Source: an uncultured Erysipelotrichaceae bacterium
GTDB taxonomy: Bacteria > Bacillota_I > Bacilli_A > RFN20 > CAG-826
Direction: 5' to 3'
Length of the DNA: 64,000 nt
Assembly (NCBI GenBank): GCA_902799855.1
Contig: CADCCA010000001.1
Coordinates: forward strand, 1-64,000
The notes below the pieces were generated by a model. The model did no database searches. It was not told the DNA's origin and worked only from the letters and a program-made list of their open reading frames with translations. The position numbers were made by a program, and so were the translations under genes. Shown here one piece after another: positions 53,567 to 62,047 of the stretch (position 1 is its first letter; each line of letters opens with the position of its first letter).

Positions 53567-54009
53567 TTCTAGCACCATCAAGACTTGTTTTTTTAGGCTC
53601 TATTGAACTGAGATGTACCCAAAATCCTAGGCAAGGAGGAAGGATATTTTTCATATCAAAACTTACAGTGGAATTTAAACTCGAATGTATTGAGAAATTC
53701 AAAAACCATGAGAAGATTGAAGTTCCAAAAGGTTACAAATTCAAAGGGCGCTGCATCTGCCAAGATGTTCTTCTTGCTCAAAAAAATAATCATCCTTAAT
53801 TGGAACAAATAAAAACTTACTTAGTGTCTTATCGTAATTATTTGAAGAAGAAATCATCAAATTACAAATTGATTCGTATTTTGCCAAAAAATATAAGGGA
53901 ATAATGCTTTGCGTTTTAGTTACCGTAAAAAGGTTTTTACAATGTCAATTATTTCGTGTAATTAGATAGGCATATATGTTATTATTCTATAGGAAAATAA
54001 ATATAATTT
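53567..54009. other. Spacer with a possible transposase relic
   Basis: The frame at about 53655-53800 reads KLTVEFKLECIEKFKNHEKIEVPKG, which resembles the start of an IS3-family orfA (helix-turn-helix opening), then degenerates and stops. GGAGGAAGGAT lies before it but the start codon is gone. The remainder is AT-rich with nothing recognised. Confidence 0.35.
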
Positions 54010-55632
54010 ATGAATAATGAATATGATAGATATCTTAACAAAATAGTATTGTGTGAAAGCGGCAAAAAATACACAATAACCAAATATGTTTCAGAGGGTG
54101 GAAATGGTTTCGTTTTTGAGTGTGTTGATGAGAAAGAAAATATCTATATTCTTAAAATTCTTCATACAACAAATTCAATTAAAATTGCAAATTTCAAAAA
54201 AGAAATAGAATTACAAAAAAGAGTAAATTCTAAATATATTGTGAAATGTATAGATTCAGGAGAACAGCTATTTGGTGAGCAAAGAAAGCAAAGACCGTTT
54301 TATATAATGGAAAAATACGACTCCTCTTTGGAAACGCTTATAAATAACGATTACATTACGCCAGTTAAAGCTTATAAATATATTCTACAATTGTGTGAAG
54401 GTTTGAAAGTCCTACACAAGCGCAAGGAGCCTATTATTCATAGGGATCTAAAGCCAGAAAATATACTATATGATTCAAAAAACGACTCTGTTTTAATTTG
54501 CGATTTTGGTCTGGCACACTTATCTAGTAATAATACAACCATTAATAATGGATTCGCTGGGAATATTGATTATCATGCTCCCGAACAGAAAATACGTGGA
54601 AAGCAACAAGTTGGAACATATACTGATATTTATTCTCTTGGATTAATCATTAACGTTCTTTTTACTAAAGAAATAGCTCAAGGAGAATCATACAAGAAAA
54701 TCTAGCAATGTTCTCCATATTTTTCTTTTTTGGATGATTGTGTTGATAGAATGATTAAGCATGATATCAATCAAAGAGAAAATGACATTGATTCCATAAT
54801 CTTCGAACTAGAAGAACATGAGTTTGAGTATGAAGTTGAAGAATCATTTATTAAAACAATATGTAAAAATAAAGGTTTGCCATCTAGCAAAGTTGCTGAA
54901 TTAATGAATTTATTTAGCTTAATGGAATTTACTGTTAAAAATTATTCTTCTTGGTCAGGCGTAAATTTAAATTATTTGTGCGATTATCATTTCTGCTGTG
55001 ATGATGTAATGATTAACAGTTTGTTCATAAACAATTTGTATTATGCTCTAAAGAAAAAATTCGAATATGAAGCAAATGTCTATGAAGGAAGCAAAAAACC
55101 ATACGAAACAATAGATATTGAAGATGAAACAAACAAACAACTATATTTTGATTTTGCAAATAAAATCGATGCTTTAATCGTGATTGATGAAGTCGAGCAT
55201 AAAAAGAACATAATTAAAAAATATTTTCTTTCACTTTGTGATTATCACGCAAGAGAAATACTTAAAGAAATCGAACGGTTAAAATCCGAAATAAACTACT
55301 ATTGTTGTGATGCTCCAGCAATGTGCATTTCATATTATGCTAGTACAAAATTACCTGTTTTCAGGAATTCTAATAATAGAATTACGAAATATGTTTCATT
55401 GTTAAAATATGGAGAATCTAATGTGACAGATAAAAATGTTTTTTATAAAGATCCTAACGAAGAAATTAAAGAAGCTGTGAAAAAAATCAAAGAACTTATT
55501 CCTAACGCCTCATCTTTAATTGGCAATGAGGATGTTAAAATATGGTTTGATTCGCTAAAAGATGAAAGATGCTTTGAAAGCATTGTTCAGAAAGCTGCCA
55601 ATTCTTATGACGAAAAAGATGTAAGAAGATAA
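54010..55632 (+). pseudogene. Hanks-type Ser/Thr kinase gene with in-frame TAG
   Basis: The kinase domain has VSEGGNGFVFECVD (Gly loop), ILKIL (Lys49), IIHRDLKPENILYD (Asp146), ICDFGLAHLS and NIDYHAPEQK. Translation stops at TAG 54703-54705 in the F-G helix region (ESYKKI*). The same frame then continues without a shift, QCSPYFSFLDDCVDRMIKHDINQREND, the expected end of a kinase domain, and runs about 290 residues more with no known domain. Total would be 540 codons. TAG ends other genes here, so this is a nonsense-mutated gene, a readthrough case or a base error. It may once have been a defence-type kinase. Confidence 0.75.
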
Positions 55633-55848
55633 GATTTATTAGACATTTTAATTGGGATTGATTCATCAACATTAAAAATGGTTTATAAATTAGATAGTTA
55701 TACAGTGCCATTATTACTAAAACATTTATAATCAAGTGTCATTTTAAAGCCATTTTTTAATGTGGTTAAGATAAGTTACTTAGCATAAAACATTAAATAT
55801 TAGAAATTGAGTCTTGAAATGCAGATTCTTTTCTATGGGCGCGTGATT

Positions 55849-55890
55849 TAAACCCTCGTGTCCGTCCAGTTTTTTCACGGGGTTTTTATG
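55849..55890 (+). terminator. Terminator after the kinase region
   Basis: ACCCTCGTG pairs with CACGGGGT (one bulged base) across a 15-base loop and is followed by TTTT. Confidence 0.6.
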
Positions 55891-55960
55891 TTGCTCGTTG
55901 CTAGTGGGTTGTTGATTTACTAACTATGTTAAACATGGCAAAAAATACCCCAAAAATAAG

Positions 55961-55987
55961 AAAAAACACGCACTTTTTCGTACGTGT
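55961..55987 (-). terminator. Terminator of tRNA-Ser
   Basis: On the minus strand ACACGTAC, loop, GTGCGTGT and TTTTTTC, just downstream of the tRNA. Confidence 0.8.
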
Positions 55988-56002
55988 CTCGACAATCGAT
56001 GA

Positions 56003-56093
56003 TGGCGGAGGAAGAGGGATTTGAACCCTCGCACACTGTTACATGTCTACGAGCTTTCCAAGCCCGCCCCTTCAGCCTCTTGGGTATTCCTCC
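56003..56093 (-). tRNA. tRNA-Ser (GGA anticodon)
   Basis: Read on the minus strand: acceptor GGAGGAA pairs with TTCCTCC, discriminator G and encoded CCA. The anticodon arm GGGCTTGGAAAGCTC carries GGA. A long variable arm (class II) follows and the T arm has GGTTCAAATCC. Typical serine tRNA of about 88 bases plus CCA. It sits at the border of the accessory island, and tRNA genes are common integration sites, though no duplicated 3' end was found by eye. Confidence 0.95.
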
Positions 56094-56179
56094 ATGCTGA
56101 ACAGTTATTCTGAACGTGCGATAAGTATTATATCAAAAAATTATCATTATTCACTATTTATTTAATAAAAGTTTTTTTC

Positions 56180-56185
56180 TAGAAT
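56180..56185 (+). promoter_or_regulatory. -10 box of the pseudouridine synthase gene
   Basis: TAGAAT 6 bases before ATG 56192; no Shine-Dalgarno, so a leaderless start is likely. Confidence 0.55.
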
Positions 56186-56191
56186 AGAAAT

Positions 56192-57166
56192 ATGCGAGAA
56201 TTCATCATCAATAATAGTGAAAATGGCCTAACTTTAGAGAAATATGTCTTCAAAGTTTTAAAAACCGCGCCAATGTCTTTTGTCTATAAATTATTTAGAA
56301 AAAAAGATATTAAGGTGAATGGACATCATCAAGATAAGAAATATCGTTTAGTAACTGATGATAAGGTGGCTATTTATATTACTGACCAACAATTTGATGA
56401 ATTCCAAAAAGATAAAGAACTAAATCCAAACACTAAAATCAAAGATTGGATTATCTATGAAGATAATAATGTTTTATTTATAAATAAACCAAGAGGTTTA
56501 CTCGTCCAAAAAAGTAACCCAAATGATGAATCTCTTGATCAACTAGTTGTGGAATATTTAATGGCCACCAAACAATATGATCCGAATAAGGAAAAAGGTT
56601 TCATTCCTAGTCCAGCGCACCGTCTAGATAGAAATACATCTGGATTAGTAGCCTTTGGTAAAAACCATGATGCCTTAAACCTTCTTTTCGAATTATTTAA
56701 AAATCACGATTTAATTAATAAACATTATTTAGCCTTAGTCGTGGGACAAGTTGAAAAAGAGAAAGACACAATCGACGCTCCGTTATTAAAAAATGAAGAA
56801 AAGAATCTTGTCTCAGTCTCAAAAAATGGTAAAACAGCCAAGACAGTATATAAATTAATTAAGAAATATGATCAATATTCTTTATTAGATGTGACCTTAT
56901 TAACTGGTAGAACCCATCAAATCCGTGTCCATATGGCCTATATCAACCATCCAATAGTTGGGGATAGTAAATATGGTAATTTCGAGGCAAATAAAACGTT
57001 TAAACAACAATTTGGTTTCTCCTCTCAGTTCCTTCACGCTTATAAAATGGGATTTGGTGATTTACCAAGCCCGCTTTCTAATTTAAGTAGGAAAGAATTT
57101 GTGGCAGAGCCAAGAGAAGATATTGCGAGCATCTTAACTATGTTAGAAAATAATAAAGAGGACTAA
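56192..57166 (+). CDS. RluA-family pseudouridine synthase
   Basis: 324 residues. N-terminal S4-like RNA-binding segment (about 12-75: LEKYVFKVLKTAPMSFVYKLFRKKDIKVNG), then the RluA catalytic domain with PAHRLDRNTSGLVAFGKN (nucleophile Asp near 146), TGRTHQIRVHMAYI and NHPIVGDSKYG. It converts uridine to pseudouridine in rRNA (RluC/RluD type). The phosphohexomutase gene starts 2 bases after its stop, so the two share a transcript. Confidence 0.93.
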   Translation: MREFIINNSENGLTLEKYVFKVLKTAPMSFVYKLFRKKDIKVNGHHQDKKYRLVTDDKVAIYITDQQFDEFQKDKELNPNTKIKDWIIYEDNNVLFINKPRGLLVQKSNPNDESLDQLVVEYLMATKQYDPNKEKGFIPSPAHRLDRNTSGLVAFGKNHDALNLLFELFKNHDLINKHYLALVVGQVEKEKDTIDAPLLKNEEKNLVSVSKNGKTAKTVYKLIKKYDQYSLLDVTLLTGRTHQIRVHMAYINHPIVGDSKYGNFEANKTFKQQFGFSSQFLHAYKMGFGDLPSPLSNLSRKEFVAEPREDIASILTMLENNKED

Positions 57167-57168
57167 TT

Positions 57169-58872
57169 ATGAGCACACAAGAAAACTATGAACGCTGGCT
57201 ACTTTCAGACAAAGTAGACGCTCAAACAAAAGCCGCTTTAAAAGCGATGAGCAAAGAAGAAATCGATGATGCATTCTTTAAGGATGTTGAGTTTGGTACT
57301 GCCGGTATGAGAGGAGTTCTTGGACCAGGCACAAATAGGTTAAATGAATTCACAGTTAAAAAAGCGACAGTGGCGTTTGGTAAATACCTACTTGAAATCT
57401 TCCCTAACGCTAAAAAAGAAGGCGTTGTTATTTCTCATGATAACCGCCATATGTCTCGTGAATTTACTTTATTAAGCGCGAAAGTTTTAAATGATTTAGG
57501 TATTAATACTTATATCTTCGATGCTTTAAGACCGACACCAGAATTATCTTTTGCGGTCCGTTATCTTAAAGCTTGTGGTGGCATTATGATTACCGCTAGC
57601 CATAATCCAAAACAATATAATGGTTATAAGGTTTACGATGAAACAGGTTGCCAATTAGTGCCTGATAAAATCAAACGTTTATTAGAAATCATTAACGAAT
57701 TACCAAATGAATTAGAAGTTGAATATAAAGTTGAAGAAAAGCGTGGCACAAATGTTATTTTAGACAATAAAGTTGATGATGAATATGTCCGCCTAGTGGA
57801 ATCAATCGCTATCAATAAAGATTTAGATAAATCCAATTTCAAAGTTGTCTTTACTCCAAATCACGGAACCTCATACGTTAACTCCATGAGAATCTTTAAA
57901 GATTTGGGTTACCAAATCTATCCAGTCTTATCACAAGTTGATCCTGACCCAGATTTCTCTGGTACTTTATCACCAAACCCAGAAGACGCTCGTTCCTTTA
58001 TTGAACCAATTAAACTTGCTAAAGAAATCGATGCTGATTTAATCGTGATGACCGATCCAGATGGTGACCGTGTTGGTTTAGGTTATAAAGCTAAAGATGG
58101 TTCTTATCAAACCTTAACTGGCAATCAAAGTGCTGCTCTATTAATGGATTACATATTCTCACAAAAGAAAGAAAAGGGCACACTCAGTGATAATGGTGTC
58201 ATGTATACCACAATCGTCACCTCATCCATCGGCAAAGAAATCGCCGAACACTATGGAGTTAAAGTGGAAGAATTCTTAACTGGCTTTAAATTCATCGGCA
58301 ATAGAATTGATTATTATGAAAAAGTTGGCCATGGTCCTAAATTTGAATTTGGTTATGAAGAAAGCTATGGCTGTTTAATCGCTCCATTCGCGAGAGATAA
58401 AGATGGCTGCCAAGCAATCTTGATGTACTGCGAAATGGCGTTATACTATTTCTTACGTGGGTTAAGACTTGATGAGGCAATGGATAACTTATATAAACGT
58501 TTTGGCTATCATCAAGACATCACTTATTCCTTAGAATTCTTCGGTAGTGAAGGTCAAGCCAAAATGGATAACTTAATGAACACTATGCATAATGATCCAT
58601 TCATTACAATTAATGGCTTAAAAGTTGTCGCGGTGGATGATATTGAAAAACAACAACACTTCGAACTTAACGGTAAAGTTTCTCCAATTAACTTACCAAA
58701 ATCTAATGTTGTAAAACTCTTCCTAGAAGATGGTTCTGTTGTGACTGCTAGACCAAGTGGCACTGAACCAAAAGTTAAGTTCTATGTTGGCACAAAACTC
58801 AAAGAAAAACCAAAGGATAACTCCTTCCCTGAAGCTTTATATAACAGTATTAAAGAAACATTACATTTATAA
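57169..58872 (+). CDS. Phosphoglucomutase/phosphomannomutase
   Basis: 567 residues, normal size for the alpha-D-phosphohexomutase family (PgcA type). Active-site phosphoserine loop ITASHNPKQYNGYKVY (Ser about 144), Mg2+ loop DPDGDRVG (about 304), sugar-binding GYEESYG, and phosphate-binding RPSGTEPKVKFYV near the C-terminus. It interconverts hexose 1- and 6-phosphates for cell-envelope sugars and glycogen-type metabolism. GAGG site just before the ATG; cotranscribed with the pseudouridine synthase. Ends at a two-way terminator shared with trpS. Confidence 0.95.
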   Translation: MSTQENYERWLLSDKVDAQTKAALKAMSKEEIDDAFFKDVEFGTAGMRGVLGPGTNRLNEFTVKKATVAFGKYLLEIFPNAKKEGVVISHDNRHMSREFTLLSAKVLNDLGINTYIFDALRPTPELSFAVRYLKACGGIMITASHNPKQYNGYKVYDETGCQLVPDKIKRLLEIINELPNELEVEYKVEEKRGTNVILDNKVDDEYVRLVESIAINKDLDKSNFKVVFTPNHGTSYVNSMRIFKDLGYQIYPVLSQVDPDPDFSGTLSPNPEDARSFIEPIKLAKEIDADLIVMTDPDGDRVGLGYKAKDGSYQTLTGNQSAALLMDYIFSQKKEKGTLSDNGVMYTTIVTSSIGKEIAEHYGVKVEEFLTGFKFIGNRIDYYEKVGHGPKFEFGYEESYGCLIAPFARDKDGCQAILMYCEMALYYFLRGLRLDEAMDNLYKRFGYHQDITYSLEFFGSEGQAKMDNLMNTMHNDPFITINGLKVVAVDDIEKQQHFELNGKVSPINLPKSNVVKLFLEDGSVVTARPSGTEPKVKFYVGTKLKEKPKDNSFPEALYNSIKETLHL

Positions 58873-58881
58873 AATAAATGA

Positions 58882-58906
58882 AAAGAGCAGCGAACCTGCT
58901 CTTTTA
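58882..58906. terminator. Two-way terminator between pgm and trpS
   Basis: AAAGAGCAG, loop CGAAC, CTGCTCTTT: flanked by A on the left and T on the right, so it works in both directions for the convergent genes. Confidence 0.9.
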
Positions 58907-59890
58907 TTCTTGTAATAAGCCAACTGCTTTTTGCACTCTCTTAAGAGTTTTATTAGCAATAGCGCTTGCCTTTTCAGCGCCTTCTTTTAAGGCTTCTTCA
59001 TAACTCTTATTAGCGATGATTTCTCTATATCTTGCTTGGAATGGTTCAAGTTCTTCTAGGACTGCATTGGCCACTTCTTTTTTGAAATCACCATAACGGT
59101 AGCCTTCAAATCTCTTTTCTGCTTCTTCGATAGTGATATCTTTCATCGCACAGTAGATTTGAATCAAATTAGAGATACCTGGTTTATTTTCTTCATCGTA
59201 TTTAACTTCACAGCCTAAGTCTGTGACCGCTGACATAATCTTTTTACGAATCACAGCGGGTTCATCTTTCAAGAAGATGTCACCTTTTGGATCAGATTTA
59301 CTCATTTTCACAGTTGGATCGCTTAAAGACATGATTCTTTTACCAACTTTTCTGAGTTCTGCCTTAGGCATGGTAAGGATATTACCATATCTATTATTAA
59401 TACGATTAACTAAGTCACGTGTTAATTCAATGTGTTGAACTTGGTCTTCACCAACTGGAATAGTGGTGGCATCATATAAAACAATATCGCACGCCATTAA
59501 AACAGGATAAGCAAATAAGCCCAAACCAATAGCGTTTTCTTTTAATTTAGCGGATTTATCTTTGAATTGAGTCATACGGGATAATTCGCCCATGTATAAA
59601 TAGTTTTGCATAATAGCGTTAAGTTCAGCGTGAGCGGAAACGCTACTTTGTAAGAACAAGGCGTTCTTTTTTGGATCTAAGCCCGCGGCTAAATAGAAAG
59701 CAGCTAAATCTATGGAATTTTGACGGAGAACTTCTGGTTCAATCGGAAGAGTTAAAGCGTGTAAGTCTGCAATAAAAATAAAGCATTCTCCACGGTCATT
59801 CATATTTTTAAGATTTTTCAAAACAGCAATATAATTGCCTAAAGTTAATTGTCCGGTAGGTTTGATACCAGTTAAAATACGTTCTGCCAT
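58904..59890 (-). CDS. trpS: Tryptophanyl-tRNA synthetase
   Basis: 328 residues, standard bacterial size. Class I signature: the HIGH-like TGQLTLGNYIA near the N-terminus and KMSKS in VKMSKSDPKGD (about 195). VGEDQVQHIELTRDL and the AYPVLMACDIVLY helix are family-typical. Charges tRNA-Trp. AAGGTGG site before the ATG. The 112-base leader to the divergent spx gene holds two small hairpins on this strand (TTAGTCT/AGACTAA and AACGAG/CTCGTT); it is too short for a T-box and none of the T-box sequence is seen. Confidence 0.96.
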   Translation of the reverse strand: MAERILTGIKPTGQLTLGNYIAVLKNLKNMNDRGECFIFIADLHALTLPIEPEVLRQNSIDLAAFYLAAGLDPKKNALFLQSSVSAHAELNAIMQNYLYMGELSRMTQFKDKSAKLKENAIGLGLFAYPVLMACDIVLYDATTIPVGEDQVQHIELTRDLVNRINNRYGNILTMPKAELRKVGKRIMSLSDPTVKMSKSDPKGDIFLKDEPAVIRKKIMSAVTDLGCEVKYDEENKPGISNLIQIYCAMKDITIEEAEKRFEGYRYGDFKKEVANAVLEELEPFQARYREIIANKSYEEALKEGAEKASAIANKTLKRVQKAVGLLQE

Positions 59891-59988
59891 ATTTATTCCA
59901 CCTTTTGCTAATTTAGTTTAGTCTTTTAGTAGACTAATTTCAACGAGTTATTCTCGTTAAAAATATTTCATTTCTTAAAAGAAATCGT

Positions 59989-59996
59989 TATACTAT
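59989..59996 (+). promoter_or_regulatory. -10 region of spx
   Basis: TATACT (59989-59994) overlapping TACTAT, 6-8 bases before ATG 60003; no Shine-Dalgarno. Confidence 0.55.
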
Positions 59997-60002
59997 CGAT
60001 GT

Positions 60003-60443
60003 ATGATTAAAATTTACACTTCCCCTTCATGCTCATCTTGTAGAAAAGTTAAGAAATGGTTCTTAGAACAAAACATTCCTTTCATTGAAAAGAATATCTT
60101 TGTTGCTACTTTAAACGAACAAGAATTAACTGATATCTTAATGAAGAGTGAAAATGGTACAGATGATATCATTTCTAAGAAGAGTAAAATCGTCAAAGAA
60201 AGCGGTCTTGATATCGATTCAATGACCGTCAAAGAGCTCATTGCGTTTATTAAAGAAAATCCTTCGGTTTTAAAAAGACCAATTATGGTAGATGATCACC
60301 GCATTCAAGTGGGTTATAATCCAGATGAGATTAGAAGTTTCATTCCTCACGCTAGAAGACTCGCTGAATGGGCATGTAAAAATGATGCCTGTCCGCAATT
60401 TGGTACATGCGCTCATTTTGAAAACGAAGAGAAAGTTAACTAG
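60003..60443 (+). CDS. spx: Spx-family redox regulator (ArsC-like)
   Basis: 146 residues with the thioredoxin-like ArsC fold. Redox switch CSSC (Cys10, Cys13) right after the first strand, ILMKSENGTDDIISKKSK, and LKRPIMVDDHRIQVGYNPDEIRSFIP, all typical of Spx, which binds the RNA polymerase alpha C-terminal domain under thiol stress. Extra cysteines at the C-terminus (WACKNDACPQFGTCAHFE) are unusual and could form a second metal or redox site. Ends 4 bases inside the convergent CYTH gene. Confidence 0.85.
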   Translation: MIKIYTSPSCSSCRKVKKWFLEQNIPFIEKNIFVATLNEQELTDILMKSENGTDDIISKKSKIVKESGLDIDSMTVKELIAFIKENPSVLKRPIMVDDHRIQVGYNPDEIRSFIPHARRLAEWACKNDACPQFGTCAHFENEEKVN

Positions 60444-61042
60444 TTTCTTTTTAACGCTGCATCAATCGCACGATGGGACTTCCCAACGTATTTTTGTTCG
60501 GGCTTTGCTATATTAAACTGCCTCATGTATTCGCTAAGTCTTTTATTTGCGACAAATATGGAATCTTCTGCTTCAATCTCTAAATTGTAGTCAGTGATGT
60601 CACCATAAACGTTTTTATCAATGACCAAAAGATGATCGTCATTTTGGATTTCTAAACGTAAATTATTGAGGGATGTAATCTCTTTATATTCGCCTAAAAG
60701 GTAGGGCAATGTTAACAAGAATTTTTTAACGACGCCTTCAGGGAATACGCCGCTTTTCATAAAGATATCAACATCCTTCTTTTCTAAAATGTCATTTATT
60801 TCATCGTCCCCTTCAGGACGCGCTATTTTTAAAGTTAGTTCATAACGAGCATCATTAATGATTCTTAATCTTAAATTCATGTGATGCTTTCTTAAATACA
60901 AATCAGGGGTGTCATAATAGATGTTAACGTTTTTAATAAACTGCTTTTCTGGATATAGCCTCATGAAATGAGAAACAACCGTAAAATAATCACTTTCAGT
61001 GATCATAACGCGGCTTTCATATTCTTTGATGACGTTTGACAT
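60440..61042 (-). CDS. CYTH-domain protein
   Basis: 200 residues. Triphosphate tunnel family: N-terminal ExExR variant of the ExExK motif (Glu7, Glu9, Arg11), then alternating basic and acidic strands (YYDTPDLYLRKHHMNLRLRI, YELTLKIARPEGD, LEIEAED). YjbK-like CYTH proteins in Bacillota hydrolyse triphosphates or bind (p)ppGpp-related ligands; the substrate here is unknown. It overlaps the end of spx by 4 bases and is divergent from the 61082 gene with 39 bases between. Confidence 0.82.
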   Translation of the reverse strand: MSNVIKEYESRVMITESDYFTVVSHFMRLYPEKQFIKNVNIYYDTPDLYLRKHHMNLRLRIINDARYELTLKIARPEGDDEINDILEKKDVDIFMKSGVFPEGVVKKFLLTLPYLLGEYKEITSLNNLRLEIQNDDHLLVIDKNVYGDITDYNLEIEAEDSIFVANKRLSEYMRQFNIAKPEQKYVGKSHRAIDAALKRN

Positions 61043-61081
61043 TTGTATCTATTTGCCTTTAAATAATAATAGCACATTATT

Positions 61082-61456
61082 ATGGACGAAAAATTAATAA
61101 TCTTATTTATCATTATCGGTGCAGTAGTGGCTTTAGGTCTTATCGTACTCGTCATCTTTTTGGTCAATAAAAGTCGCACCAAGAACAAAAAACTCAGCCA
61201 AGATAAGCAAGATGAAAAACTCATTGAAGGATTAGGTGGCGAGAATAACATTGAATCAATTGTTTCAGTAGTTGGATCGCGTTTATCCGTTAAATTATTT
61301 GATGCTGAATTATTAAAAAGAGACTTATTAAAAGAAGCTGGTATCACAAGTGTGATAGTGATGTCAAATAAAGTCACCCTTGTTATCGAAAACAGAGCCA
61401 AAGAACTTAGTAGATCTCTTGAAAAACTCGCTTCTTCCAGGAACAGTAATAAATAG
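61082..61456 (+). CDS. Membrane-anchored EIIB-like protein without catalytic Cys (1)
   Basis: 124 residues. One N-terminal membrane helix (about 5-29), a charged linker, then a domain (about 42-118) with the fold pattern of glucose-type PTS EIIB: LIEGLGGENNIESIVSVVGSRLSVKLFD, LLKEAGITSVIVMSNKVTLVI. EIIB proteins have a phosphorylated Cys before TRLR; here the matching stretch is VVGSRLSV, with no Cys. It cannot act as a normal phosphotransfer domain and may be a structural or regulatory derivative. A paralogous gene follows after 18 bases. Confidence 0.75.
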   Translation: MDEKLIILFIIIGAVVALGLIVLVIFLVNKSRTKNKKLSQDKQDEKLIEGLGGENNIESIVSVVGSRLSVKLFDAELLKRDLLKEAGITSVIVMSNKVTLVIENRAKELSRSLEKLASSRNSNK

Positions 61457-61474
61457 CATAAGGAGTTTACTACT

Positions 61475-62047
61475 ATGAATCCACCCGTGAATCCAGTCAT
61501 CATTGCTTTAATTATCCTTAGCGTTGTGTTTGTTTTCATTACCGTTCTTGCAATCATCGGTAGCAAAAACATGAAGAAAAATCCACTCTTTCGAATGATT
61601 AAAGATCCAAGGTTTGTTGAAGCCTTGGGCGGAAAAGAAAATGTTAAAAGAGCAATTAAAATGCTTGGCAGAGGTGCCAATTTCAGGGGCTACGTTCTTA
61701 GATTGGCCGATGCTAACTTAATAAAACTAGATATATTAAAAGATATTGGGTTCCCATATGTCAGTTTAACTGGTAACGACATCACAATTTCTTTGAAAGA
61801 AGAAGGTGGCACCAACCTAATTGCCTTAGTTGCTTCTGAACAAACTCAAACCCTTTCTCTTGATAGCAATGAAAATATTGGCGCTCCAAGTGAAAACGTA
61901 AGCGCTCAACCAGCAAACAACCAACCGGTTGCCAATCAACAACCTGTTAACAACCAACCAATTAGCAACGCTAAACCTTTGCAAAATGAAAAAGAGCTCG
62001 ATCCATACGAACAATGGATGGCTTTACAAAATCAAGATAAGCAGTAG
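61475..62047 (+). CDS. Membrane-anchored EIIB-like protein without catalytic Cys (2)
   Basis: 190 residues. N-terminal membrane helix (about 6-29), an EIIB-like domain (about 36-118: FVEALGGKENVKRAIKMLGRG, LRLADANLIKLDILKDIGFPYVSLTGNDITISL) with no cysteine, and a low-complexity Gln/Asn/Pro tail (NNQPVANQQPVNNQPISN region) ending in a conserved-looking DPYEQWMALQNQDKQ. Strong AAGGAG site. Partner of the preceding gene. Its 3' end overlaps the convergent maf gene by 16 bases. Confidence 0.75.
   Translation: MNPPVNPVIIALIILSVVFVFITVLAIIGSKNMKKNPLFRMIKDPRFVEALGGKENVKRAIKMLGRGANFRGYVLRLADANLIKLDILKDIGFPYVSLTGNDITISLKEEGGTNLIALVASEQTQTLSLDSNENIGAPSENVSAQPANNQPVANQQPVNNQPISNAKPLQNEKELDPYEQWMALQNQDKQ

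Larger units (their letters stand above)
55633..56002. other. Spacer between the kinase gene and tRNA-Ser
   Basis: Holds a rightward terminator (55849-55890) and the leftward terminator of the tRNA (55961-55987), listed separately. No gene is seen. This spacer is the right border between the accessory island and the core genes. Confidence 0.5.

Noticed and set aside
54703..54705. Alternative genetic code with TAG as sense
   Set aside because: TAG ends spx, vapE and other genes in the window, so code reassignment does not fit.
55820..55900. Attachment site beside tRNA-Ser
   Set aside because: No copy of the tRNA 3' end was found by eye at the other side of the island.
59891..60002. T-box riboswitch before trpS
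   Set aside because: The space is too short and the T-box core sequence is absent; only two small hairpins are seen.
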